DNA of 51,208 nucleotides from Methylotenera_A sp031399315. GTDB lineage: Bacteria; Pseudomonadota; Gammaproteobacteria; Burkholderiales; Methylophilaceae. The position numbers were made by a program, and so were the translations under genes. Positions 15,744-23,694 of this stretch are shown here, piece by piece. The DNA is taken from contig JANNOS010000007.1 of the NCBI GenBank assembly GCA_031399315.1, forward strand, positions 1 through 51,208, in the 5' to 3' direction. The first letter of the stretch is position 1, and every line of letters starts with the position of its first letter. Under the pieces are notes generated by a model. The model did no database searches and was not told the DNA's origin. It saw only the letters and a list, made by a program, of their open reading frames with translations.

Positions 15744-16153
15744 AAAACATGCTGGCGAAGTAAGCAAGTGTAAATTCAACATGTTGAATCGCTCCACCTA
15801 ACGCCATACAAAGGCAAGGCAAGGCAATCAAAAAGGTGGTTGTCTGACTAGTTATCCATGCCAAATCATCCACTAAACTAATACTGCCACATGATTAAAT
15901 AGGCTTAGGCTTAGGCTTTCTGCTCATTGGAGCTTTAATTAAGCCATTCACAAGCTTAAACTTAATTGTCTTAACGGATTAGATTTAGTGACAAAATTAT
16001 GTCACTTCATTGTCTATTTATCTGATTTAGGTAGTCCGCTTAGACTATCTTTTTGTACGCAATCTTAATTTTTATAGAAATCTAAATTGCTATAGTTTTT
16101 TGCGTGTAAGAGTTCCATTCGCTTCTAACTACATTAATTGGATATTTATAAAA
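15744..16153. other. Intergenic region before the nuclease, with palindromes and short tandem repeats
   Basis: About 410 bp without a convincing gene. It holds a 16-bp perfect palindrome ATTCAACATGTTGAAT (15774-15789), three tandem AAGGC units (15811-15825), three tandem AGGCTT units (15901-15918), an inverted repeat AGTGACA/TGTCACT (15987-15993 and 16000-16006), and a Pho-box-like direct repeat at 15999-16016. The promoter of the nuclease unit should be in the right half. Confidence 0.6.
15999..16016 (+). promoter_or_regulatory. Pho-box-like site upstream of the secreted nuclease
   Basis: ATGTCACTTCATTGTCTA has TGTCA at 16000 and TGTCT at 16011, two half-sites exactly 11 bp apart with a 4-bp spacer, as in PhoB boxes. 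The first half also forms a 7-bp inverted repeat with AGTGACA at 15987-15993. It lies about 140 bp before the nuclease ATG. This fits control of DNA-phosphate scavenging by phosphate starvation. Confidence 0.45.
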
Positions 16154-19100
16154 ATGCCTACAAAAATGATCAGTCTAAAAAATTCAATAACACATATGCT
16201 TGTATTGTTTTTAGGGTTAGCTAATTATGCTGTTGCCTCAACCAGTGGAGTTGTGATTAGCCAAGTGTATGGTGGTAACGGTGGAACTTATAGCCGTGAT
16301 TATGTTGAGCTGTTTAATGCCTCAAGTCAATGGGTAGACATCACAGGTTGGTCAATTCAGTATGCTAGTGCGACGGGTACAGGTGCATTTTCAGGCAATG
16401 GCGTTACTGTATTAAATGCGGTATTGCAGCCTGGCGAATATTTTTTAGTGGCGTTAGGCGCTACTGCAGCAACGGGAGCAGCATTACCCACAGTGGATTT
16501 TCTTGGCAGTACCGCTACGAGTTTAAGTGGTGCAAGCGGGAAAGTGGTATTGGTCAACACAAGCACTGGCTTAGCTTGTAATGGGTCTGCAACGCCTTGT
16601 AGCACCACACAAACAGCACAAATTGTAGATTTAGTCGGCTATGGTACTGCGAACTATTTTGAAACCAGTGCCGCTCCAGTGCTTACTACTACAAGCGCTT
16701 TGCTCCGCGCTGGTGGCGGTTGCTCTGATACCAATGTCAATAGTGCAGACTTCACAACAAGCGCACCCATCCCACGCAGTAGCAGCTCGCCACTTGCTAC
16801 ATGCAGCGTCGTTTTAAATCAGCCCATAGTGACTACTTGCCCTGCACTTAGTGTAAACATTGGCCAAAGCGGGGTTGTTAATTTGACTGCCACTGATGCT
16901 GATAGTGTTGTTAATAATGCAACGATTAGCAGCATAGCAGTTGCTGGCATTAACCTAGGCACATTTACGCAAGCAGCAGGTGATGGTCAATCTGCAAATG
17001 TGTCGCTAAACGTAGATAACACATTGGCAGCTGGCGCTTACCCAGTGACTGTAAACTTTACGAATAACGAGGCGCAAAATGCTAGCTGCACTGTAAATGT
17101 GAGTGTGCAGGCTGCTGCATCAGTCACACGTATTTATAATATTCAAGGTGGCACATTAGGTGTTGCATCGGTTAGCCCACTCAATGGTAGCAGTGTGGTA
17201 ACTGAAGGTATTGTCACAGCGAAGTTTGCAGGATTAAGTGGTTTTTATCTGCAAGATGAAACGGGTGATAACAATGCGCTCACATCAGATGGTATTTTTG
17301 TATTTGGCAGTAGCGCGCTTGCGAGTGTGAATGTGGGCGATAAAATCCGCTTAAACGCGAATGTGACTGAATTCAATACGATTACAGAATTGGTGAGTCC
17401 GAACAATATTCAAGTGTTGAGCACTGGCAACCCTGTTTTACCGCTTGACATCACATTGCCAGAAGCAACAGAAGGTGATTTAGAAGCTTATGAAGGCATG
17501 TTGGTGCGCATTATTTCACCTATGACAGTGTCACAAAATTACTTTCAAGGTCGCTACGGTCAAGTAAGCTTGTCTGCCGAAGGTCGCATGAAAAAACCAA
17601 GCAATATCTTGCGCCCAGGCACAGCAGACTATGCGCTGTTAAACGACAAAAATGCACGTAGTCGAATTACTTTGGACGATGGCAGCAGTGCACAAAACCC
17701 AAATCCAATCCCATTTATTGGCGAAGATAATACGCTAAGGGCGGGCGACATTGCACAAACAGTAACAGGTGTGATTGACCACGGCTTAATCACTGCGAGC
17801 AGTACAGGCCCACGTGATTACAAAATCCATCCAACTGTAACACCAGTTTTTAGTCGTGAAAATCCACGCACTGCATCGCCTAATGCGGTAGGCGGCAATG
17901 TTAAGGTTGCTAGTTTTAACGTGTTGAATTATTTCACTACATTTATTGATGGTAATACAGCAAGCGGTCAAACTGGCCAAGGTTGTTCTTTAGGTGCTAG
18001 CGTTGCAGCCAGTAATTGTCGCGGTGCTAATAACGCACTTGAGTTCACACGTCAACGAGACAAAATCATTAATGCGATCGCAGCGATTAATGCGGATGTA
18101 GTTGGTTTGATGGAAATTCAAAACAACGGTGCAACAGCGGTACAAAACTTGGTGGATGGCCTAAACGCAAAAATGGGTGCAGGCACTTATGTGCGTGTAA
18201 ACGACCCAGTAGCAGGCACAGGCACTGATGCCATTAAAGTGGCGATGATTTATAAATCGGCACGTGTGAGCTTGGTTAATGCAGCGTTGTCAGACATAGA
18301 CAGCATTAATAACCGTCCAACTTTAGCGCAAACCTTTGCAGTAGCTAACGGTGAAAAATTCAGCGTGATTGTGAATCACTTTAAATCAAAAAGTTGTAGC
18401 GGCGCCAGCGGTGTAGATGCTGATCAAAACGACGGTCAAGGTTGCTATAACGCACAACGTATGGCACAAGCAAGCCAACTGCTAAACGGATTTATGCCGC
18501 AAGTTATTTCAGCGGCTGGTGACAATGATGTGTTGGTGATTGGTGATTTAAATTCTTATGGTAAAGAAGACCCAATTGAGTTGTTTGCAGATGTAGGTGT
18601 TACAGATCAAATTGCACGCTTTAATGGCGATGAAGGTTATTCATATGTGTTTGATGGCGAATCTGGATATTTAGACCATGCACTTGCAAACGCAAGTATG
18701 GCAGCTCAAATCACTGGTGCAAACGAGTGGCATATTAATGCTGATGAACCGTTTGTGATTGATTACAACACCGAGTTTAAACCGCAAGATTTGTACACAA
18801 ATAGTCCTTATAAAGCATCTGACCATGATCCAGTGGTGATAGGTTTGAATCTGCAAAAATCGGTTAACGGTACAAACGGTCGTGACACGATTGTAGGCAC
18901 AGCGGGTGACGATGTGATTAATGGCGGTAGCTTAGCTGACACCATTACCACTGGTGCTGGTAGCGATATTTTAATCTACACCAATATGCGTGACGCAATG
19001 GATACCGTAAACGACTTTATGCCAAACGCAGACAAGTTAGACGTTAACTTGCTACTGGCTGGTGTGGGTTATGCAAATGGCAACGCCTTTGCAGATGGCT

Positions 19101-19255
19101 ATGCAAAATTGGTGAATGTTGCAGGTGGCGTGAGTGTGCAGATTGACATTGATGGCAATGGCCCAGCTGTTTACCGTCCACTGGTATTGCTTAAAGGCTT
19201 AAGCGCGGCAAATATAGATTTAGCAAGAGATTTTGTCGCAGCTGGTGCTTTTTGA
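16154..19255 (+). CDS. ExeM/NucH-like secreted nuclease with LTD, EEP and RTX-like C-terminal domains
   Basis: About 1033 residues. A signal peptide (THMLVLFLGLANYAVAS) is followed by a lamin-tail domain (VVISQVYGGNGG...DYVELFNAS), a linker, an OB-fold-like region (GSSVVTEGIVTAKFAG), and an endonuclease/exonuclease/phosphatase domain. The latter has all its motifs: VASFNVLNYF, LMEIQNNG, VNHFKSKSC, VIGDLNSYG, YLDHAL and KASDHDPVV. The last 128 residues hold four RTX-like nonapeptides (GTNGRDTIV, GTAGDDVIN and two weaker ones) and a tail ending RDFVAAGAF, shared with the 5'-nucleotidase downstream. Such enzymes degrade extracellular DNA. The frame is open back to a TTG at 16100, but 16154 or 16166 gives a better signal peptide; no strong ribosome site is visible. 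Confidence 0.88.
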   Translation: MPTKMISLKNSITHMLVLFLGLANYAVASTSGVVISQVYGGNGGTYSRDYVELFNASSQWVDITGWSIQYASATGTGAFSGNGVTVLNAVLQPGEYFLVALGATAATGAALPTVDFLGSTATSLSGASGKVVLVNTSTGLACNGSATPCSTTQTAQIVDLVGYGTANYFETSAAPVLTTTSALLRAGGGCSDTNVNSADFTTSAPIPRSSSSPLATCSVVLNQPIVTTCPALSVNIGQSGVVNLTATDADSVVNNATISSIAVAGINLGTFTQAAGDGQSANVSLNVDNTLAAGAYPVTVNFTNNEAQNASCTVNVSVQAAASVTRIYNIQGGTLGVASVSPLNGSSVVTEGIVTAKFAGLSGFYLQDETGDNNALTSDGIFVFGSSALASVNVGDKIRLNANVTEFNTITELVSPNNIQVLSTGNPVLPLDITLPEATEGDLEAYEGMLVRIISPMTVSQNYFQGRYGQVSLSAEGRMKKPSNILRPGTADYALLNDKNARSRITLDDGSSAQNPNPIPFIGEDNTLRAGDIAQTVTGVIDHGLITASSTGPRDYKIHPTVTPVFSRENPRTASPNAVGGNVKVASFNVLNYFTTFIDGNTASGQTGQGCSLGASVAASNCRGANNALEFTRQRDKIINAIAAINADVVGLMEIQNNGATAVQNLVDGLNAKMGAGTYVRVNDPVAGTGTDAIKVAMIYKSARVSLVNAALSDIDSINNRPTLAQTFAVANGEKFSVIVNHFKSKSCSGASGVDADQNDGQGCYNAQRMAQASQLLNGFMPQVISAAGDNDVLVIGDLNSYGKEDPIELFADVGVTDQIARFNGDEGYSYVFDGESGYLDHALANASMAAQITGANEWHINADEPFVIDYNTEFKPQDLYTNSPYKASDHDPVVIGLNLQKSVNGTNGRDTIVGTAGDDVINGGSLADTITTGAGSDILIYTNMRDAMDTVNDFMPNADKLDVNLLLAGVGYANGNAFADGYAKLVNVAGGVSVQIDIDGNGPAVYRPLVLLKGLSAANIDLARDFVAAGAF

Positions 19256-19344
19256 TAAAGGCTTTAAACGAATAAGTTGGTAACAAAAATAGTAATAAAA
19301 TTATTAATCAACACTTTATATTTTATAAAAAATGGAGATTTTAA

Positions 19345-20067
19345 ATGTTTAAGAAATTAGTATTAACAGCCGCTTTATTAGCAGCAACAAGCGCAAACGC
19401 TGACACAATTACACAGTGGAATTTTAACTCAGTAACTCCAGATGCAAACACAGGTACAGGTTCTATCATTGCTAGCATTGGTGCTGGTAGTTTGTCTGCG
19501 CTTGCTGGGGTAACAACATCTTTTTCAAGCGGTACTGCAAATGGTGGCTCAACTGATACTGCTCCTACTGCAGATGACTCAGGTTTTCAAACTACTGGAT
19601 ATGCTGCACAAGGCGCTGCTAACAAAACACGTGGCGTTCAATACAATGTAAGCACAGTTGGTTTTGAAGATATTATGGTTAAGTATGATTTACGTCATAG
19701 TAACACCAGCTCACGTTATGAGCAGTTTCAATACTCTTTAGATGGCACTAACTTTGTGGATTTTGGATTATTTGATGGTAATGCAGGTGACACATGGTTT
19801 AACAACCGCACTGTTGATTTGTCTTCAATTACTGGTGCAGATAACAACGCTAGCTTTGCTTTCCGTGTAGTGGCTGCTTTCGCACCTAACACATCAGCTT
19901 ATGCTGCATCAACATCAACATACGCTGCTACTGGTACATGGCGTTTTGATATGGTAACTGCTTCTGGTGCAGCAGTTGCAGCAGTACCAGAGCCAGAAAC
20001 ATACGGCATGTTGCTAGCAGGCCTAGGTTTGGTAGGCTTTGCTACGCGCCGTCGTCAATCTGTTTAG
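19345..20067 (+). CDS. PEP-CTERM protein paired with the nuclease
   Basis: 240 residues with an N-terminal signal peptide (KLVLTAALLAATSANA) and a C-terminal PEP-CTERM sorting signal: VPEPETYG, a hydrophobic MLLAGLGLVGF helix and ATRRR. Exosortase would recognise this tail and process or anchor the protein at the cell surface. The mature part is Ser/Thr/Ala-rich with beta-sheet character (QWNFNSVTPD, YEQFQYSLDGTNFVDFG, GTWRFDMVTASG), like a jelly-roll adhesion or binding domain. GGAG seven bases before the ATG supports the start. It lies 89 bp after the nuclease with no terminator between, so they are probably co-transcribed. Function unknown. Confidence 0.85.
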   Translation: MFKKLVLTAALLAATSANADTITQWNFNSVTPDANTGTGSIIASIGAGSLSALAGVTTSFSSGTANGGSTDTAPTADDSGFQTTGYAAQGAANKTRGVQYNVSTVGFEDIMVKYDLRHSNTSSRYEQFQYSLDGTNFVDFGLFDGNAGDTWFNNRTVDLSSITGADNNASFAFRVVAAFAPNTSAYAASTSTYAATGTWRFDMVTASGAAVAAVPEPETYGMLLAGLGLVGFATRRRQSV

Positions 20068-20110
20068 TTATTTAAAGATTGCCTAGTTATCAGTTAGGTA
20101 GTCCATATTT

Positions 20111-20142
20111 AAAAGCCCTTGCCACAAACAAGGGCTTTTAAT
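20111..20142 (+). terminator. Terminator ending the nuclease/PEP-CTERM unit
   Basis: Perfect 11-bp stem AAAAGCCCTTG (20111-20121) with CAAGGGCTTTT (20129-20139), 7-nt loop, followed by AATTTTT. The A-rich left arm could also terminate minus-strand transcripts. Confidence 0.9.
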
Positions 20143-20338
20143 TTTTAACGTCACATTCAACTGTAAAAAACTAGTCCGTTCGGTTCATATTGTCTACTCC
20201 ACCTGCAATATTTAGTGCGTAAAGTATTACTCAGTAAAAAAGAAAATTCGGTATGTAAACCTTATGAATGAAGTACGACTAGATTGAAATGTTAAGCAGA
20301 TTAAAACTTTAAACTTATCTATATTTTAGGGAAAAATG

Positions 20339-22684
20339 ATGTTAAAAATGAAACATTTATCACTGTTAGTGGCAGCCATGTTTGTGTCTGCACCAGTATT
20401 CGCTGAGCAAGTCACTGTATTGCATGTAGGCGATCAAGAAAGCTGGTTGTTATCTGCACAAGGTAATTTGCGTGACAGCACATCACAACTTATTTCTTTC
20501 TACGGCGGTGTGGATCGTTTAGCAACTGTGATTGCTAACGCACAAACGGCAGCAGTAGCGGCTGGTAAAACGGTGATTAAATTAAATGCAGGCGATGCAT
20601 TTTTACCAGGCCCACGCTTTACTGCAAGCTTGGTTAATTTAGCCACAGCCCATCCAGATGGCGGTCAAGATTTCTACGATACCATCGCGATGCGTCAAAT
20701 TGGTTTTGATGCCACTACATTCGGTAACCACGAGTTTGATAACGGTTCTGATATTGCGGCACGTTTTGCTGAAATCTCAAACACGACTTATTTATCTTCA
20801 AACTTAAACTTTAATGTAACGCCACAATTTGCTGCATTAGCAGCAAGCGGCAAAGTGGCGCCATATAAAGTGGTGACAACAACTGGCGGTAAAAAAATTG
20901 GTATTGTGGGTGCAACCACTCCATTGTTACCAAGCATTTCTTCACCTGCACCAGGCTCAATGTTGAATTACGATGCAAATAATACAGAAGCGCAAAATAT
21001 CATGGCTATTTTGCCGTTAATCCAAGCGCAAATTAATGAGTTACGCACCAATCAAGGAGTGAACACCGTAATTGTGATGAGTCATTTGCAAAACGCAGGT
21101 AATGAAATCAACTTGATGATTCCAAATTTAACAGGCGTAGATTTAGTGGTTTCTGGTGGTGGTCATGAGTTAATGAAAGACCCAGACGACTTGGTGATTA
21201 ACGGTGGCGTTGCACCAACCTTTAACACCCACCCAGTGTACGCAACCAGTGCAGATGCCAAACAAGTAGCCGTTTTAACTGGTCACTTTGGCAACCGTTA
21301 TGTGGGTGAAGTGAACTTAACCATTGATGACACCACCGGTGCATTAAGCAGTGTTGATACTACCCGTATGATTCGCGTATCTGGTTTTTCAGGTATTGCT
21401 GACAACCCAGCCACACCTGCTAACGAAGCAGTTGCTGCAGATGCTGATCGTGTAACAGGTGATGCAACTATCAACGCGCAAGTGGTAGCGCCAGTGAGCA
21501 ATTATATTGCCGCATTAAACGCACAAATCATCGGCACAACGGCAGTCGCATTAAATGGCCCAACGCATGTTGCAGGCACGCCAGGTAATTACATTGCAGG
21601 TGTACGTAACGCTGAAACAGGTTTAGGCAATTTAGTATCTGATGCCATGCGTTTTGCAGGCAATACCGATGTAGCGATTCAAAACGGTGGCGGTATTCGT
21701 ACCAATATCGCAGGCCCAGGCAATGTATCAGTGGGCGATACATTCAATGTATTACCATTTACTAACCTTGTAAAAGTAGCTTTAAGCATGAACGCAACGC
21801 AGCTTAAAGATATTTTAGAGCATGCTTATGGCGCAACCAGCCCATCTGGCGCGGCAAACGGTCGTTATGCGCAAGTTTCTGGCATGAAAGTCACTTATAA
21901 GAGCAACAACACAGCACGTACTACTGTTGGTACAGGCAATCGTATTTTACGCGTTGTGCTAGATGACGGTACTGTGTTGATTGACAACGGTGCAGTGGTG
22001 AATACAACACGCACATTCTCATTTACAACGATCGATTTTACTGCAAACGGTGGCGATGCTTATCCGTTTGCAGCCAATGGTGTCGTGTTTGAAAACAGTC
22101 CATTTACTGTGACGTATCAAGAAGCGTTGGCTAATTATATTCAAGCACCAAAAGAGAATAGTGGTTTAGGCCGTATCGATGCAGCCGATGGTGATGAAAT
22201 TACCACTAACTTATATGGTAAAGAAAACGCCTTTGACTTGCATGGTCGTTTAATTGATGTAGCAGCAGGTGTGGTTGTAGCTGGTGTACCTAAAGTTGGT
22301 ACTGCAGGCCGCGATACGATAGTTGGGTCAAATGGTGATGACACCATTACTGGTGGCAACTTAGCCGATACACTAACTGGTGGGGCAGGTGGCGACATAT
22401 TTGTGTATACCTCTACACGTGATGCTGGTGACACGATTACTGATTTTACGCCTTATGCAGATAAAATAGATTTAACAAATATGCCATTAAAGAACATTGC
22501 AATTGATTTTTCTATAGGTAAGTTGCAACTAATAGATGTGATTGGTGGCGTAAGCTTGCAATTTGATGCGGATGGTTTCTCAGGCCCCGCTATAGCTAGG
22601 CCATTGGTAACTTTGAAAGGTTTAACTGCTAAGCAAGTCATCCCAGCGCGTGATTTAGTTATTAATCAAGCACCTAAAAATTAA
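20339..22684 (+). CDS. Secreted UshA-like 5'-nucleotidase/phosphoesterase with RTX-like C-terminal domain
   Basis: About 781 residues. A signal peptide (HLSLLVAAMFVSAPVFA) precedes a metallophosphatase domain with KLNAGDAFLPG, FGNHEFDNG, VIVMSHLQN and VVSGGGHELM. A 5'-nucleotidase C-terminal domain follows (ETGLGNLVSDAMRFAG, IQNGGGIRTNI, then GDAYPF). The first metal motif is HVGDQES, with Asp kept but Gln-Glu where UshA has His-His. The last 128 residues carry four RTX-like nonapeptides (GTAGRDTIV, GSNGDDTIT and two more) homologous to the end of the nuclease. It would dephosphorylate the nucleotides released by that enzyme. AGGGA at 20328 favours the second ATG (20339) over 20336. Confidence 0.88.
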   Translation: MLKMKHLSLLVAAMFVSAPVFAEQVTVLHVGDQESWLLSAQGNLRDSTSQLISFYGGVDRLATVIANAQTAAVAAGKTVIKLNAGDAFLPGPRFTASLVNLATAHPDGGQDFYDTIAMRQIGFDATTFGNHEFDNGSDIAARFAEISNTTYLSSNLNFNVTPQFAALAASGKVAPYKVVTTTGGKKIGIVGATTPLLPSISSPAPGSMLNYDANNTEAQNIMAILPLIQAQINELRTNQGVNTVIVMSHLQNAGNEINLMIPNLTGVDLVVSGGGHELMKDPDDLVINGGVAPTFNTHPVYATSADAKQVAVLTGHFGNRYVGEVNLTIDDTTGALSSVDTTRMIRVSGFSGIADNPATPANEAVAADADRVTGDATINAQVVAPVSNYIAALNAQIIGTTAVALNGPTHVAGTPGNYIAGVRNAETGLGNLVSDAMRFAGNTDVAIQNGGGIRTNIAGPGNVSVGDTFNVLPFTNLVKVALSMNATQLKDILEHAYGATSPSGAANGRYAQVSGMKVTYKSNNTARTTVGTGNRILRVVLDDGTVLIDNGAVVNTTRTFSFTTIDFTANGGDAYPFAANGVVFENSPFTVTYQEALANYIQAPKENSGLGRIDAADGDEITTNLYGKENAFDLHGRLIDVAAGVVVAGVPKVGTAGRDTIVGSNGDDTITGGNLADTLTGGAGGDIFVYTSTRDAGDTITDFTPYADKIDLTNMPLKNIAIDFSIGKLQLIDVIGGVSLQFDADGFSGPAIARPLVTLKGLTAKQVIPARDLVINQAPKN

Positions 22685-22738
22685 GCTTAATAAATATTAT
22701 TTTTTAATTTATACATTTAAACGAAAAGGGTTTTTCAA

Positions 22739-23464
22739 ATGAACGCGCAAAAATTAGTTTTAAAAGCGGGCTTAATCGCAACAACAGTCGGTTTGTTATT
22801 TGCTGGTAATGCAATGGCAGCTGTTACAAATGGCGGCTTTGCTGGTAACAGCTTAACTGGCTGGAGCACATTAGGAGATGTGACAACGCAATCTGGTGGT
22901 GCGTTTTTAACCACGGCATCATTAGACTTCCAAGATGACTTCCCAGAAGATGCAGGTACATTTAATGCTTCTGGCACAGCAGCTTACGATATCGCTTTAG
23001 GTGGTTTTGAAGCATTTGCAGGCCTAAATGCGGGTGACTTAGATACGCCAGATTTTGCTTACGAGGGTTCGTTGCTGAAACAAACTTTCAGTGTAAATGC
23101 TGGTGATACACTAAGCTTTAATTGGAATATGTTTACCAATGAAGGCACTAGCGCTGATTATGCATTTATAGCGATTAACGGTGTATTGACTAAACTAGCG
23201 CCAGCATCAGATGCAATTATTCCATCTGTACCTTATGATTTTTCGACAGGCGCAAGCGTGTTTAGCCAAAGTTTTGCAGCAGCCTCTTCTGTTACTTTAG
23301 CATTTGGTGTGGTAGATTTAACCGATTATGGTGTGACATCAGCGTTATGGTTAGACAACGTACAATTAGTGGCGGCACCAGTGCCAGAGCCAGAAACATA
23401 TGCCATGTTATTGGCTGGCTTAGGTTTGATGGGGGCAGTAGCCCGCCGCCGTAAGACAGCCTAG
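22739..23464 (+). CDS. PEP-CTERM protein paired with the 5'-nucleotidase
   Basis: 241 residues. A signal peptide (LKAGLIATTVGLLFAGNAMA) is followed by a beta-rich domain that opens VTNGGFAGNSLTGWSTLGDV, the typical start of a carbohydrate-binding-like jelly roll (DUF642/CBM style). It ends with LWLDNVQLV, then the sorting signal VPEPETYAMLLAGLGLMGAVARRRK. It is not obviously homologous to the first PEP-CTERM protein except in the sorting tail. It lies 54 bp after the nucleotidase on the same strand, repeating the enzyme-plus-PEP-CTERM arrangement. A terminator follows. Function unknown; surface attachment or enzyme retention is a guess. Confidence 0.85.
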   Translation: MNAQKLVLKAGLIATTVGLLFAGNAMAAVTNGGFAGNSLTGWSTLGDVTTQSGGAFLTTASLDFQDDFPEDAGTFNASGTAAYDIALGGFEAFAGLNAGDLDTPDFAYEGSLLKQTFSVNAGDTLSFNWNMFTNEGTSADYAFIAINGVLTKLAPASDAIIPSVPYDFSTGASVFSQSFAAASSVTLAFGVVDLTDYGVTSALWLDNVQLVAAPVPEPETYAMLLAGLGLMGAVARRRKTA

Positions 23465-23498
23465 CAATACAGCCGCTAGACATCTTCTTGAAATTAGC

Positions 23499-23530
23499 AA
23501 AAAAAGCACACTTTTAAGTGTGCTTTTTTG
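23499..23530 (+). terminator. Terminator ending the 5'-nucleotidase/PEP-CTERM unit
   Basis: A-tract, GCACACTT (23506-23513), a very short loop and AAGTGTGC (23516-23523), then six T. The A-tract pairs with the T-tract, so it may act in both directions. Confidence 0.9.
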
Positions 23531-23694
23531 TTTTAAAGATATGCTTTGCAACCGCAAGCCAATACCCATAAGCCTCACAGGCTAGTGCTGAAAGGTCTTG
23601 GCATAGCAAGCCCACCTCAAATAGTTAAGGGATTATTACTTCTGCATTGATTCGCTAAAACGAGTAGGGGGCTGCGTGATAAAATAAGAGCCTC

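Noticed and set aside
15691..15873. 60-codon minus-strand frame (MDDLAWITSQ...) in the ligE-nuclease gap
   Set aside because: It overlaps the 3' end of ligE, lacks a recognisable domain and ribosome site, and runs through tandem repeats. At most it could be gene debris.
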